Positions 53,451 through 62,800 of a stretch of DNA of 64,000 bases are shown piece after piece. Each line of letters begins with the position of its first letter. The stretch's first letter is position 1. Below the pieces are notes generated by a model. The model was not told the DNA's origin, searched no databases, and was given only the letters and a program-made list of their open reading frames with translations. Made by a program: the position numbers and the translations under genes. Source of the DNA: Bosea sp. 685 (lineage in GTDB: Bacteria > Pseudomonadota > Alphaproteobacteria > Rhizobiales > Beijerinckiaceae); contig NZ_CP134779.1 of assembly GCF_031884435.1 (NCBI RefSeq), positions 2,108,001 through 2,172,000 on the forward strand, written 5' to 3'.

Positions 53451-54491
53451 ATGGCGCTGGGGTTCGATCGGGTGACGCAGCGCTTCGGCGATGTGACGGC
53501 CTTGAGCGAGGTCAGCCTGTCCATCGAGCCCGGTGAGGTCGTGGCCCTGCTTGGCCAATCGGGCTGCGGCAAGACGACGCTGCTCAGGCTTGCGGCCGGC
53601 GTCGAGCGGCCGAGTTCCGGGCGCGTGCTGCTGGAGGGCAGGGATGTGTCCTCACCGCAAGGCTTCGTCGAGCCGGAGCAGCGCGGCGTCGGGCTGGTCT
53701 TCCAGGACTATGCGCTGTTTCCGCATCTGAGCGTGCGCGAGAATGTTCGCTTCGGCCTGCGCGGCTATGACGAGACATCGGCCGAGGCCACCGCGCTGCG
53801 CGCCATCGCTCGCGTTGGACTTGCGGATCTCAGCGAGGCTTATCCACATATGTTGTCGGGCGGCGAGCAGCAGCGCGTCGCGCTGGCCCGCGCCATAGCG
53901 CCGCGCCCCGGCGTGCTCTTGATGGACGAACCCTTCTCCAATCTCGACCGGCGCCTGCGCGATGTGGTGCGCGACGAGACGGCGGCGCTGCTCAAGGAAA
54001 CCGGCGCGACCTCGATCATCGTGACGCATGATCCAGAGGATGCAATGCGCATCGCCGACCGCATCGTGCTGATGCGCGCAGGCAGGATCGTCCAGGTCGG
54101 CACGGGCGAACAGCTCTACCGTCAGCCCAACAGCCTCTTTGCTGCCCGATTCTTCTGCGATTTTACCGAGATAGAAGGCCGTGTCCTGCGCGGCGCGGTC
54201 GATACGCCGGTGGGGCGGTTTCCGGCGGGCGAGCTCGGCGAAGGCGCGCAAGCCGTGGTCTGCATCCGGCCACAAGCGATCCGATTGACGCCGAAGGGGT
54301 TCTGCTTGCCGGGCCGTGTCGTGACGCGGCGCTTCCTCGGCGAGGTTGATCACGTCCTGCTCGCGGTCTCGGGCTTCGACCGGCCGCTGCTGGCGCGGAT
54401 CTCGCTCACCGGGAGCGTTCGCGAGGGCGACGATGTCGGCATCGATATTCCGACGGATGAAGTTCTTGTGTTCCCTGCGGGGGACACATAG
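53451..54491 (+). CDS. ABC transporter ATP-binding protein (FbpC/PotA-like), orphan
   Basis: The 346-residue importer ATPase has Walker [10 protein letters not shown] (about 34-42), Q-loop [12 protein letters not shown], signature LSGGEQQR, Walker [13 protein letters not shown] and the H-loop [10 protein letters not shown]-terminal TOBE-like regulatory domain follows. It resembles ferric-iron or sulfate-type ATPases. No permease or binding-protein gene is adjacent, so its partner is elsewhere. The start is uncertain: ATG at 53451 fits the family, but in-frame starts exist at 53343 and 53358 next to the repeat. Confidence 0.88.
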   Translation: MALGFDRVTQRFGDVTALSEVSLSIEPGEVVALLGQSGCGKTTLLRLAAGVERPSSGRVLLEGRDVSSPQGFVEPEQRGVGLVFQDYALFPHLSVRENVRFGLRGYDETSAEATALRAIARVGLADLSEAYPHMLSGGEQQRVALARAIAPRPGVLLMDEPFSNLDRRLRDVVRDETAALLKETGATSIIVTHDPEDAMRIADRIVLMRAGRIVQVGTGEQLYRQPNSLFAARFFCDFTEIEGRVLRGAVDTPVGRFPAGELGEGAQAVVCIRPQAIRLTPKGFCLPGRVVTRRFLGEVDHVLLAVSGFDRPLLARISLTGSVREGDDVGIDIPTDEVLVFPAGDT

Positions 54492-54556
54492 GTTCCGCCA
54501 CAAGAAGTTGGCCGAGGCTCAACGCCCGGCCGCACTGTAATTCGGAGGAGTTCGCC

Positions 54557-54799
54557 ATGGGTGGCGTCAGTATCTGGCACTGGATCGTCGTTGGCGTCAT
54601 CGTGATGCTGCTGTTCGGGCGCGGCAAGGTTTCCGAGCTGATGGGCGACGTTGCCAAGGGCATCAAATCCTTCAAGAAGGGCATGGCCGACGATGACGAG
54701 CCGGCCACGCCGCCGAGCGCTGCCCCGGCCGATCCCCGGGTCATCGACCAGGCGACCACGAGCAATCCCGCTGCGGCCAAGGCCGAGCACAAGGCCTGA
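54557..54799 (+). CDS. tatA: Twin-arginine translocase subunit TatA
   Basis: The 80-residue protein has the TatA N-terminal helix with the conserved FGRGK after it ([19 protein letters not shown]) and the amphipathic helix [19 protein letters not shown]. It oligomerises to form the Tat pore. GGAGGAG before the ATG is a strong ribosome site. tatB follows after 48 bases. Confidence 0.95.
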   Translation: MGGVSIWHWIVVGVIVMLLFGRGKVSELMGDVAKGIKSFKKGMADDDEPATPPSAAPADPRVIDQATTSNPAAAKAEHKA

Positions 54800-54847
54800 T
54801 GGCGCGCCGCTTGCCTCAAGGCGAGCGGTTGAGAGGACGAGCCATCG

Positions 54848-55375
54848 ATGTTCGACATCGCCTGGAGCGAATTGATGCTGATCGGGGCGGTTGCGCTCGT
54901 CGTGATCGGCCCGAAGGATCTGCCCAAAGCCATGCGCACAGTCGGCCAGGTGGTCGGCAAGGTGCGCCGCATGGCCACCGAGTTCCAGGGCCAGTTCAAT
55001 GACGCGATGCGCGAGGCCGAACTGCACGACCTGAAGAAGCAGGTCGAGGATGTCGGCGGCTCGGTGTCTTCGGCCATGAACTCCGACTACAAGCCGATCG
55101 ATATGCCCAGCGAGCCCACCTCGACAGGCCTCGACGACGCGCAGCTCAAAGAGGCCGAGGCCAAGCTCGCGGCGCTGCCGGCGCCTGAGCCCTTGCCGCC
55201 CGTCGAGATCGCGCCCGCGCCGATCGCGGACGCTGCCCCCGAAGAGAAGCCGAAGCGCAAGCGTGCGCCCAAGGTGGAGCCTGAGGTCGTGGCGGTGGCG
55301 GCCGAGCCTGCCAAGGCCGCCCCGCGCAAGCGCAAGGCCAAGGTCAGCGAACCCGAAGACGGGAGCGCAGCATGA
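54848..55375 (+). CDS. tatB: Twin-arginine translocase subunit TatB
   Basis: The 175-residue protein has the TatB start [20 protein letters not shown] followed by [19 protein letters not shown], then an acidic helix and a Pro/Ala/Lys-rich cytosolic tail. With TatC it forms the receptor for twin-arginine signals. The ATG of tatC overlaps its stop (ATGA at 55372), so the two are coupled. Confidence 0.95.
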   Translation: MFDIAWSELMLIGAVALVVIGPKDLPKAMRTVGQVVGKVRRMATEFQGQFNDAMREAELHDLKKQVEDVGGSVSSAMNSDYKPIDMPSEPTSTGLDDAQLKEAEAKLAALPAPEPLPPVEIAPAPIADAAPEEKPKRKRAPKVEPEVVAVAAEPAKAAPRKRKAKVSEPEDGSAA

Positions 55376-56187
55376 GCGTCGTCAATGCGAAGGATGGCGA
55401 GGACGAGATCGAGGCCTCGCGCGCGCCGCTGATCGACCATCTGATCGAGCTCAGGGCGCGGCTGATCAAGTCGCTGATCGCCTTCATGCTGATGTTCTTC
55501 ATCTGCTTTGCGGTCTCGACGCAGATCTACAACATCCTGGTGCAGCCCTATGTCTGGGCCGCCGGGAGCACCGCGAACGCGCAGCTCATCTATACCGGCC
55601 CGCTCGAACTGCTCTTCACCCATATCAAGGTGGCGGCGTTCGGGGCTGGCTTCTTCGCCTTTCCGGTGATCGCGACGCAGGTCTACAAATTCGTCGCGCC
55701 GGGCCTCTATAAGAACGAGAAGGCGGCGTTCGCGCCCTATCTCGTGGCGACGCCGGTGTTCTTCACGCTTGGCGCCGCGCTGGTCTTCTTCTTCGCCATG
55801 CCGGTGCTGATGAAGTTCTCGCTCGGCATGCAGCAGGCCGCAACCGAGACCCAGGCCGGCATCGCGCTCTTGCCCAAAGTCAGCGAATATCTCTCGCTGA
55901 TCATGACGCTGATCTTCGCCTTCGGCGTCGCCTTCCAATTGCCGGTGGTGCTGACGCTGCTCGGGCAGGCGGGGATCATCGATTCGCAGTTCCTGAAGGA
56001 CAAGCGCCGCTACGCCATCGTCTTCGTCTTCGTCATCGCCGCCGTGCTGACGCCGCCGGACGTGATCTCCCAGCTGATGCTCGCCGTGCCGATGCTGCTG
56101 CTCTACGAGCTCTCGGTATTCTCGGTGCGCTATGTCGAGAAGAAGCGGGCGGCCAAGAAGGCTGAGGAAGAGAAGGCGGAGAGCTGA
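55372..56187 (+). CDS. tatC: Twin-arginine translocase subunit TatC
   Basis: The 271-residue protein has six membrane helices. The N-terminal [20 protein letters not shown] has the conserved glutamate for signal recognition, and FALVAFP-like and [20 protein letters not shown] further along fit TatC. It reads the RR motif of substrates such as the TakP-like protein nearby. Overlaps tatB by 4 bases. Confidence 0.95.
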   Translation: MSVVNAKDGEDEIEASRAPLIDHLIELRARLIKSLIAFMLMFFICFAVSTQIYNILVQPYVWAAGSTANAQLIYTGPLELLFTHIKVAAFGAGFFAFPVIATQVYKFVAPGLYKNEKAAFAPYLVATPVFFTLGAALVFFFAMPVLMKFSLGMQQAATETQAGIALLPKVSEYLSLIMTLIFAFGVAFQLPVVLTLLGQAGIIDSQFLKDKRRYAIVFVFVIAAVLTPPDVISQLMLAVPMLLLYELSVFSVRYVEKKRAAKKAEEEKAES

Positions 56188-56230
56188 GTCTCCGCTGTCT
56201 CGCTTGCCCTGACCTTTCGGTTCCCCGCAC

Positions 56231-56345
56231 CGTCATCCTGGACAAGCCGCGTTAGCGGCGCAGCTCCGGGATCCATCATAGGGAACGACGGAGCCCTATG
56301 ATGGATCCCGGAGCTGCGCGGCTGCGCCGCTTGTCCAGGATGACG
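56231..56345. repeat. Family B palindromic repeat
   Basis: CGTCATCCTGGACAAGCCGC at the left pairs with GCCGCTTGTCCAGGATGACG at the right; GCTCCGGGATCCATCATAGG and CCTATGATGGATCCCGGAGC pair inside. It lies between tatC and serS; a short CTCGTCATCCCGGTC piece follows at about 56396. Confidence 0.88.
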
Positions 56346-56457
56346 TCGCGGATGTTGCCGGCGCCGGTACAACACGACGTTGGTGGTTCCATCGCTCGTC
56401 ATCCCGGTCTAGAGCATTTCTCGCTGCATTCCGCAGCGACGGCATGGCCTGAGACCG

Positions 56458-57876
56458 ATGTACGACATCAAATGGATTCGCGAGAACGCCGAGGCGTTCG
56501 ATACCGGCTTGAAGCGGCGGGGGCTCGAGCCGTTGTCGTCGTCGCTGCTCGCACTCGACGATACCCGCCGCTCGGCCATCGCCAAGGCGCAAAGCGCGCA
56601 GGAACGCCGCAACGCGCTCTCCAAGGAGATCGGCAAGGCGATGGGCGCCAAGGATGTCGCGCTTGCCGACAGCCTTAAGGCCGAGGTCGCCAGCTTGAAG
56701 GAATTGCAGCCGGCGCTGGAGGTGCAGGAGAAGGCGGCGGTCGAGGCGCTGAACGAGCAACTCGCCGCGATCCCGAATCTGCCCCATGACGAGGTGCCCG
56801 AGGGCGCCGACGAGCATGGCAATGTCGTCAAGTCGGTGCATGGCGAGGCGCCGGAGAAAACCGGCGGCCGGCTCTTCGGCTTCAATCAGCTCAAGGAGCA
56901 TTACGAGCTCGGCGAAGCGCTCGGCCAGATGGATTTCGAGACGGCGGCGAAGCTGTCGGGCTCGCGTTTCGTCGTGCTCAATTCCGGTGTGGCGCGCCTG
57001 AGTCGGGCGATCGGGCAGTTCATGCTCGACACGCATACGGAGGAGCACGGCTATACCGAAGTGAACCCGCCGCTGCTGGTGCGGGACGATGCGATGTTCG
57101 GCACAGCGCAGTTGCCAAAGTTTCGTGACGATCAGTTTTCTGTAATCGATGGGCTCACGTCTTATCAGGCGCGCGATTTCCTTGAACAGTTCGGGACCGC
57201 CGACAAGCTGGCTCAAGACATTCGAGCAGATGATGCGATGCGCACTCGGCAATGGATGGGTGCACAGGCGCATTGGCTCATACCCACAGCCGAAGTCCCG
57301 CTCACCAACCTCGTGCGCGAATCGATCCTCTCCGAGGAAGAGCTGCCGCGCCGCTACACCGCGCTGACGCCCTGCTTCCGGGCCGAGGCCGGCTCGGCGG
57401 GGCGCGATACGCGCGGCATGCTGCGCCAGCACCAGTTCGAGAAGGTCGAACTGGTCTCGATCACCACGCCCGAAAAGTCGCGCGAGGAGCATGAGCGCAT
57501 GCTGGCCTGCGCCGAGGCTGTGCTGAAAAAGCTGGATCTGCATTATCGCGTGATGACGCTGTGCACCGGCGACATGGGCTTTGCCTCGCAGAAGACCTAC
57601 GACATCGAGGCCTGGCTGCCGGGACAGAAGACCTATCGCGAGATTTCGTCCTGCTCGGTTTGCGGCGATTTCCAGGCGCGGAGGATGAACGCGCGCTACC
57701 GTGCGGGCGAGGGTGGTGCGCCGCGCTTCGTCCACACGCTGAACGGCTCGGGCACGGCGGTCGGCCGGGCGCTGATCGCGGTGATGGAGAACTACCAGAA
57801 CGCCGACGGCTCGATCACGGTGCCGGAAGCGCTGGTACCTTATATGCGCGGCGTGACGCGGATCGAGAAGGCGTGA
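56458..57876 (+). CDS. serS: Seryl-tRNA synthetase with an in-frame insertion
   Basis: The 472-residue class II synthetase charges serine tRNAs. It has the N-terminal coiled-coil arm (residues about 30-105), motif 2 [20 protein letters not shown] and motif 3 [17 protein letters not shown]. Usual length is about 425-430. The surplus lies between FRDDQF (227) and [12 protein letters not shown] (273): about 45 residues, S228-H272, of mixed helical character. Codon use there is less GC-biased than in the rest (for example TCT, GTA, TAT, ATA). This suggests acquired DNA in an essential gene; reading frame and motifs are kept. Confidence 0.93.
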   Translation: MYDIKWIRENAEAFDTGLKRRGLEPLSSSLLALDDTRRSAIAKAQSAQERRNALSKEIGKAMGAKDVALADSLKAEVASLKELQPALEVQEKAAVEALNEQLAAIPNLPHDEVPEGADEHGNVVKSVHGEAPEKTGGRLFGFNQLKEHYELGEALGQMDFETAAKLSGSRFVVLNSGVARLSRAIGQFMLDTHTEEHGYTEVNPPLLVRDDAMFGTAQLPKFRDDQFSVIDGLTSYQARDFLEQFGTADKLAQDIRADDAMRTRQWMGAQAHWLIPTAEVPLTNLVRESILSEEELPRRYTALTPCFRAEAGSAGRDTRGMLRQHQFEKVELVSITTPEKSREEHERMLACAEAVLKKLDLHYRVMTLCTGDMGFASQKTYDIEAWLPGQKTYREISSCSVCGDFQARRMNARYRAGEGGAPRFVHTLNGSGTAVGRALIAVMENYQNADGSITVPEALVPYMRGVTRIEKA

Positions 57877-57903
57877 TGCTGCGGCATCACGGCGCGACGC
57901 CTC

Positions 57904-57966
57904 TTCCCTTCTCCCCTGGCGGGAGAAGGTGGCCGCGCAGCGGCCGGATGAGGGGGCGCCGTGACG
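57904..57966. repeat. Family C repeat, left half
   Basis: TTCCCTTCTCCCCTGGCGGG, then AGAAGGTGGCCGCGCAGCGG and CCGGATGAGGGGGCGCCGTG. It is the intact equivalent of the site split by the IS at 4028-5170; even the upstream GCGACGCCTCTTCCC is shared. Confidence 0.8.
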
Positions 57967-57970
57967 TTCT

Positions 57971-58113
57971 CCGTCATGGTCGGGCAGGTTTCGACGGAGA
58001 CCGACATATGTCGGTCATCCGTCATGGTCGGGCTTGTCCCGACCATCCACGTCTTCCTTGGGCGAGTGCTATGTTCCAGATGTGGATGCTCGCCACAAGG
58101 GCGAGCATGACGG
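57971..58113. repeat. Family D repeat, composite
   Basis: CCGTCATGGTCGGG occurs twice, with an intervening hairpin GACCGACATATGTCGGTC, then TCCCGACCATCCACGTCTTC and ATGTGGATGCTCGCCACAAG. It matches 7741-7899 in core arms. Confidence 0.75.
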
Positions 58114-58126
58114 AGAAGGTCGCGCT

Positions 58127-58171
58127 CCCCCTCACCCCAACCCTCTCCCGCGAGGGGAGAGGGGGCGTGTC
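58127..58171. repeat. Family C-related hairpin
   Basis: CCCCCTCACCCCAACCCTCT followed by CCCGCGAGGGGAGAGGGGG gives a stem CCCTCTCCC/GGGAGAGGG. It sits 46 bases before surE. With the repeats before it this fills the 341-bp gap 57877-58217; no gene is seen there. Confidence 0.65.
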
Positions 58172-58217
58172 GCGATTCGCCGCCTCATCCTGTCTGACGA
58201 TGAAAGAGTCCTGACCC

Positions 58218-58979
58218 ATGCGCATTCTCGTCACCAATGATGACGGCATCCATGCCGAGGGGCTGGCCGTGCTGGAGGCGATCGCCGCCCAGCTTTCCGA
58301 TGATGTCTGGGTCGTCGCGCCCGAGACCGACCAGTCGGGCGTGGCGCATTCGCTGTCGCTCAGCAACCCGCTGCGCCTGCGCCAGATCGACAAGCGCCGC
58401 TTTGCGGTCGCCGGCACGCCGACGGATTGCGTGATCATGGCGGCGCGCTCGATCATGATCGATGAGCGGCCCGATCTCGTGCTGTCTGGCGTCAATCGCG
58501 GCCAGAACGTCGCCGAGGACGTGACCTATTCCGGCACGATCGCGGCCGCGATGGAGGGCACGCTGCTCGGCATTCCCTCGATCGCCGTCAGCCAGGCCTA
58601 TGGGCCGGCGGGCCGCGACCAGATCCATTGGGACTGCGCCAAGCACCATGCGCCCGGCATCATCCGGCGGCTGCTGGACGAAGGCATTCCCAGGGATGTG
58701 CTGTTCAACCTTAACTTCCCCAATGTTCCCCCGAGCGAGGTCGCCGGTGTCGCGGTCACGGTGCAGGGCCGGCGCGACCAGGAATTGATGAAGCTGGAGC
58801 CGCGCCAGGACGGGCGCGGCAACCCGTATTTTTGGATTGCCTTCCAGCGCAGCAAATCCGAGCCCGCCAATGGCACCGATCTGCGCGCGCTGTTCGAGAA
58901 AAAGATATCGGTGACGCCGCTCGAGCTCGACCTGACCCATGAGCCGACGCTGACGCGTTTCGCGCAGGTGTTCGCTTGA
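58218..58979 (+). CDS. surE: 5'/3'-nucleotidase SurE
   Basis: The 253-residue metal-dependent phosphatase acts on nucleotides and has exopolyphosphatase activity. The metal site is TNDDG (D8, D9), with Ser in DQSGV and Asn in SGVNRGQN. The conserved [11 protein letters not shown] follows. The genes surE and pcm are side by side as in many proteobacteria (stationary-phase survival). Start ATG as usual for the family. Confidence 0.95.
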   Translation: MRILVTNDDGIHAEGLAVLEAIAAQLSDDVWVVAPETDQSGVAHSLSLSNPLRLRQIDKRRFAVAGTPTDCVIMAARSIMIDERPDLVLSGVNRGQNVAEDVTYSGTIAAAMEGTLLGIPSIAVSQAYGPAGRDQIHWDCAKHHAPGIIRRLLDEGIPRDVLFNLNFPNVPPSEVAGVAVTVQGRRDQELMKLEPRQDGRGNPYFWIAFQRSKSEPANGTDLRALFEKKISVTPLELDLTHEPTLTRFAQVFA

Positions 58980-58999
58980 GCCTCTTGGCGTGATGTTCT

Positions 59000-59109
59000 C
59001 AGCCCTTATCCTGAGGAGCCGTACAGCGGCGTCTCGAAGGATGTTCCAGCGCGCTCTGGAGCATCCTTCGAGACGCGGGCTGACGCCCGCTCCTCAGGAT
59101 GAGGGCTGA
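59000..59109. repeat. Family A palindromic repeat, full copy
   Basis: CAGCCCTTATCCTGAGGAGC at the left pairs with GCTCCTCAGGATGAGGGCTG at the right, and GCGTCTCGAAGGATG pairs with CATCCTTCGAGACGC. It closely matches the copy at 791-908 and lies between surE and pcm. Confidence 0.9.
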
Positions 59110-59124
59110 GGTGGATTGCCGGCG

Positions 59125-59802
59125 ATGAGAGAAGACGTTCCGAGCGAGGAGGTGGCCGCCAGCGAGGGCGAGCGCACCGTCGCCTTCCTTTTGTCGCTGC
59201 GGGCGCAGGGCGTGCGCGATCTCACCGTGCTGCGCGCCATGGAGCGGGTGCCGCGCGAGCGTTTCGCGCCGTCGCGCTTTGCCGATCTGGCGCGCCAGGA
59301 CGTCTCGGTGCCGCTGCCTTGCGGACAGACCATGACGGCGCCGCACACGGTCGCCGCGCTCCTGACCGCGCTCGAGATGCAGCCCTCGGCCCGCGTGCTC
59401 GAGGTCGGCACCGGCTCGGGCTATGTCTCGGCGCTGCTCGCCGCGATGGGCGGCGAGGTTGTTTCGCTGGAGCGCTACCGCACGCTGGCGCTGGCCGCGC
59501 ATGAGCGCCTCAGCGGCAATGGCTATGGCCAGTCGGTCGATCTGCGCCACGCCGACGGATTTCAGCCGGACCGGACCCTGGGCCGTTTCGACCGCATCCT
59601 GGTCAATGGCGTCGCGCAGGCCGTGCCCGAGGCGCTTTTGATGCGGCTTTCTCCGGGCGGGCGGCTCGTCGGGGCCCTGCGCGTCGAGGGCGTCGCACGC
59701 CGGGTCGTGGTGACGAAGGCTGCCGATGGCAGCTTCGACCATGCCATGGGGCCGGTGGTGCGCCTGCCGCCGCTCGCGCCGGGCCTGGCGCGGGCGCTCT
59801 AG
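59125..59802 (+). CDS. pcm: Protein-L-isoaspartate O-methyltransferase
   Basis: The 225-residue SAM-dependent enzyme repairs isoaspartyl residues in ageing proteins. It has the SAM loop VLEVGTGSGYVSALLA at about 94-109, and AMERVPRERFAP and PLPCGQTMTAPHTVA that bind the isoaspartyl peptide. The start is taken as ATG 59125, just after the family A repeat; an upstream TTG is also in frame. It follows surE as expected. Confidence 0.92.
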   Translation: MREDVPSEEVAASEGERTVAFLLSLRAQGVRDLTVLRAMERVPRERFAPSRFADLARQDVSVPLPCGQTMTAPHTVAALLTALEMQPSARVLEVGTGSGYVSALLAAMGGEVVSLERYRTLALAAHERLSGNGYGQSVDLRHADGFQPDRTLGRFDRILVNGVAQAVPEALLMRLSPGGRLVGALRVEGVARRVVVTKAADGSFDHAMGPVVRLPPLAPGLARAL

Positions 59803-59857
59803 CCTTTTGTTCTCGAGCAGTTTCCGATCCAATTGGATCGTTCAACAGCTCTAGCTC

Positions 59858-59963
59858 TTTGGTTTAACGCGTTTTCTTCACGCGAACCGGTATCCACTTC
59901 GCTCGAAAACGCTCCAGCGTGCTTTCTTCACGCGAGCCGATATCGGCTTCGCGCGAAAACGTT
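59858..59963. repeat. Two tandem family E2 units
   Basis: The first runs GGTTTAACGCGTTTTCTTCA, then CGCGAACCGGTATCCACTTC and GCTCGAAAACGCTCC. The second repeats TTTCTTCACGCGAGCCGATA then TCGGCTTCGCGCGAAAACG. This shows local duplication of the unit. They occupy the 270-bp gap between pcm and the next gene. Confidence 0.75.
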
Positions 59964-60072
59964 CAGGAGTCGCACAGAAAATGAAGAGGGCGGGAGAGGG
60001 CGAAACGCTTTCGTAACCTGAACGGGGCTTTAATGCTCCCCATCGAGTTGCGTTGTTCACGAGTGCCAGTCC

Positions 60073-61476
60073 ATGCGTATTCAAGTCGGATCGGTCCAGC
60101 CCAGCGTCGTCCTTCGTGTGTCGACGGTCTGCCTGCTTGCCCTGGGCGTCAGCGCCTGTTCCTCGGAGACGATGCGCTTCTCTGACGCGCCCTTCTCCAG
60201 TCCCTTCAAGAGCGCTCAGGCGGCCCCGCCCATGCGCGATCCTGCAACCACGGGCTCGATTGGCCGCGTCGCCAGCACGCCGCTCAACCCGCCATCTGCC
60301 CCGGTCATGGCCTCGGTCCGCTCGCAGCCGCTGCCGCCGCCGCAATCGGCCGTGGCGCTGCGCAATACGGCTCCGCTTGCGGCTGGCGGCAACGCCTCGG
60401 GCTGGTCCGCGCAGGGTGGCACGCCGATCGTCGTCGCCCAGGGCGAGACGCTCGACATGATCTCCTCGCGTTATGGCGTGCCGCGTGCCGCGCTGATCTC
60501 CGCGAACGGGCTTTCCAGCCCCACTATCGCGCCGGGCTCGCGTCTGACCATTCCCGTCTATAACGCCAATGCAGGCTCAGTCCCGGCCGCGCGGCAGCAA
60601 TTCGCCCAGAGCGCGCAGGTTCAAAGCGACGCCCGACCGGAACCCGCCCGCACCCTCGCGCCGCCGACCGCGGCGCCGACAGCTCCTGCGGCCCGCATCG
60701 CGGCTCCCGCCATGCCGGCGAGCGCTACCGCCCGGGCCAAGGCTGTCGCCGAAGCCAAGGCGAGCGCTGCCGCCGAGTCCAGGGCGACCGAGGCTGCCCA
60801 GGCCAAGACCAAAGCCGCAACTGACGCGCAGGCGATGCGCGAATCGCGCGCCAAATTTGCTGCCGAAGCCAAGGCGAAGGCCGAGGCGCGCAAGACGACC
60901 GTCGCGGCGGCGCCGGTCGCCAACGTGCCTGTGGCCAAGCCTGTCGTCGCCGAGGTGAAGAAGCCTGCGGCGGAGAAGGCGAAGCCGGTGGTGGTCGCCA
61001 GCGCGCCTGCCGCCGAGCCTAAGGTCACGGCCGTGCCGAAGGCCGCGCCGGAGCCCGTCGTCACCGCGAGCCTGCCCAAGCCGGCGGCCGAGGCGGATGC
61101 CTCCGACAAGGCCGATTTCCGCTGGCCGGCGCGTGGCCGTGTCATCAGCGGCTATAGCGGCAAGGGCGGTAATGAGGGCATCAACATCGCCGTGCCGGAA
61201 GGCACGCCGGTGAAGGCGGCCGAGGGCGGCACCGTCGCCTATGCCGGCAGCGAGCTGAAGGGCTACGGCAATCTGGTGCTGATCCGCCACCCCAACGGCT
61301 ATGTCTCGGCCTATGCCCATAACGGCGATCTGAAGGTCAAGCGCGGCGACACGGTCAAGCGCGGCCAGGTCGTGGCCAACTCCGGCCAGTCCGGCAACGT
61401 CTCCTCGCCGCAGCTGCATTTCGAGCTGCGCAAGGGTTCCTCGCCGGTCGATCCGACGCCTTACCTGAACAACTGA
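60073..61476 (+). CDS. LysM and M23-fold lipoprotein, NlpD-like (probable amidase activator)
   Basis: The 467-residue protein is a lipoprotein (lipobox LGVSAC, Cys29), with a LysM domain near residues 118-158 (VVAQGETLDMISSRYGVPRA), a long Ala/Lys/Pro linker with a coiled Ala-Lys region, and a C-terminal M23 fold (residues about 352-465). The catalytic His and Asp of M23 read NEGIN instead of the HxxxD form, and the second HxH reads QLH, so it should be inactive as an enzyme. Degenerate M23 lipoproteins such as NlpD activate amidases at division sites. It follows pcm as in the conserved cluster. Confidence 0.9.
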   Translation: MRIQVGSVQPSVVLRVSTVCLLALGVSACSSETMRFSDAPFSSPFKSAQAAPPMRDPATTGSIGRVASTPLNPPSAPVMASVRSQPLPPPQSAVALRNTAPLAAGGNASGWSAQGGTPIVVAQGETLDMISSRYGVPRAALISANGLSSPTIAPGSRLTIPVYNANAGSVPAARQQFAQSAQVQSDARPEPARTLAPPTAAPTAPAARIAAPAMPASATARAKAVAEAKASAAAESRATEAAQAKTKAATDAQAMRESRAKFAAEAKAKAEARKTTVAAAPVANVPVAKPVVAEVKKPAAEKAKPVVVASAPAAEPKVTAVPKAAPEPVVTASLPKPAAEADASDKADFRWPARGRVISGYSGKGGNEGINIAVPEGTPVKAAEGGTVAYAGSELKGYGNLVLIRHPNGYVSAYAHNGDLKVKRGDTVKRGQVVANSGQSGNVSSPQLHFELRKGSSPVDPTPYLNN

Positions 61477-61486
61477 GCGATCCCGG

Positions 61487-61546
61487 AATTCGAGATCCCA
61501 GCATTCGAGATCCTGGCATTCGAGATCTTGGCATTCGAGATCCCGG
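61487..61546. repeat. 15-bp tandem repeat, four units
   Basis: Units AATTCGAGATCCCAG, CATTCGAGATCCTGG, CATTCGAGATCTTGG and CATTCGAGATCCCGG are head to tail, then a partial AATTCGATCGG. It begins 11 bases after the lipoprotein stop and precedes a terminator. It is the only tandem array seen in the window. Confidence 0.9.
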
Positions 61547-61587
61547 AATTCGATCGGTACCCGCGAGACCCCACCGATCGGAACAAG

Positions 61588-61625
61588 GCGGGGCGGTCCC
61601 AGGAAAGGCCGCCCCGCTATTGCTT
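61588..61625 (+). terminator. Terminator after the NlpD-like gene
   Basis: GCGGGGCGG pairs with CCGCCCCGC around CCCAGGAAAGG-type loop bases, followed by TATTGCTTT. It probably ends the surE-pcm-nlpD transcript and may also serve the convergent ATPase gene. Confidence 0.7.
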
Positions 61626-61635
61626 TGAGCACAGA

Positions 61636-61662
61636 CGTCATGGCCGGGCTTGATCCGGCCAT
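61636..61662. repeat. Family D repeat, partial
   Basis: GACGTCATGGCCGGGCTTGA then TCCGGCCATCTCG resembles the left arm of the family D copies at 7741 and 57971. The other arm is absent. Confidence 0.5.
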
Positions 61663-61733
61663 CTCGTATTCGCGCCTCATTCTGGCTGGGATTCTCGGGG
61701 CGCAGCCTCGAGAATGACGCTGTCAACCGCGCC

Positions 61734-62612
61734 TCACCCCTCCAGCCGCTTGCCCAGCCGCCCGGCCAGATCCTGGATGTATTGCCAGGCGGTGCGGCCC
61801 GAGCGCGAGCCGCGCGTCGTCGCCCATTCCAGCGCCTCGCGACGCAAGTCCTCGGGCGCGACCTTAAGGCCGAAATGGCCGACATAGCCGTCGATCATCG
61901 CCAGATATTCGTCCTGGCTGCATTTGTGGAAGCCGAGCCAGAGGCCGAATCGGTCCGACAGCGAGACCTTTTCCTCGATCGCCTCGCCTGGATTGATCGC
62001 GGTCGAGCGCTCATTATCCATCATGTCGCGGGGCATCAGATGCCGGCGATTCGATGTGGCGTAGAACACGACGTTTTCGGGCCGCCCTTCGACGCCGCCG
62101 TCGAGTGCCGCCTTCAGCGATTTGTACGAGGTGTCGTCGCCGTCGAAGGAGAGATCGTCGCAGAACACGATGGCGCGGTGCCTGTCCGCCCGCAGCAGCG
62201 CCATCAGCACGGGCAGGCTCTCGATGTCCTCGCGATGGATCTCGATCAGCTTCAGCGGTAGCGCCTCGCTCTTGAGCCGCGTGTTGGTGTCGGCATGGAC
62301 CGATTTGACCAGCGAGGACTTGCCCATGCCGCGCGCGCCCCAGAGCAGGACGTTGTTGGCGGGCAGGCCGCGCGCGAAGCGCTCGGTGTTCTCGGCCAAA
62401 GTGTCGCGCACGCGGTCGACGCCGCGCAGCAGCGAGAGCGCCACCCGGTTGACCCTGGCGACGGGCGCAAGCTCCGCCCCGGACGGATGCCAGACGAAGG
62501 CGTCGGCCACTGTCAGATCAGCCGGTTTGCGGGCAGCAGGAGCGATGCGCTCCAGGGCGGAGGCGATGCGCAGGAGCGTTGCGAGCGTCTGGTCGGTAGC
62601 GATGTCGGTCAT
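61734..62612 (-). CDS. DUF815-family AAA ATPase
   Basis: The 292-residue P-loop ATPase has Walker A WGARGMGKSSLVK (about residues 91-103) and Walker B IVFCDDLSF. Sensor-like residues in FYATSNRRHLMPRDM follow. The family is conserved in bacteria without a well-established role. Here it faces the NlpD-like gene on the opposite strand, in the same place as in other Hyphomicrobiales genomes. The ATG at 62610-62612 is supported by length. Confidence 0.9.
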   Translation of the reverse strand: MTDIATDQTLATLLRIASALERIAPAARKPADLTVADAFVWHPSGAELAPVARVNRVALSLLRGVDRVRDTLAENTERFARGLPANNVLLWGARGMGKSSLVKSVHADTNTRLKSEALPLKLIEIHREDIESLPVLMALLRADRHRAIVFCDDLSFDGDDTSYKSLKAALDGGVEGRPENVVFYATSNRRHLMPRDMMDNERSTAINPGEAIEEKVSLSDRFGLWLGFHKCSQDEYLAMIDGYVGHFGLKVAPEDLRREALEWATTRGSRSGRTAWQYIQDLAGRLGKRLEG

Positions 62613-62772
62613 CTGGAAAGCGCCTTGAAACAGGTGAGCCGCGGCAGCCGTACCCGACGGTACGGTTCAACAATCCGGTAAACTGCACCTCGATGCAAAG
62701 CGCAAGGCCATTGCGCGAATGATGGCGAGCCCATAGGTGGGGGGCGCGGCTGGATGTCCGGCCGCTCTCAGA

Positions 62773-62800
62773 TTGATTTACCGGCGTCCGTGGCTATAGT
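62773..62800 (+). promoter_or_regulatory. Candidate promoter for yajC-secD
   Basis: TTGATT (62773-62778), 16 bases, then TATAGT (62795-62800), about 88 bases before the yajC start. It resembles the sigma-70 pattern of alphaproteobacteria. The 275-bp gap holds no gene. Confidence 0.45.

Noticed and set aside
57139..57273. Intein or palindromic coding element in serS
   Set aside because: The insert is too short for an intein, lacks splicing motifs, and I see no extended palindrome.
61487..61546. Possible CRISPR array
   Set aside because: The repeats are head to tail with no spacers and no cas genes are present.
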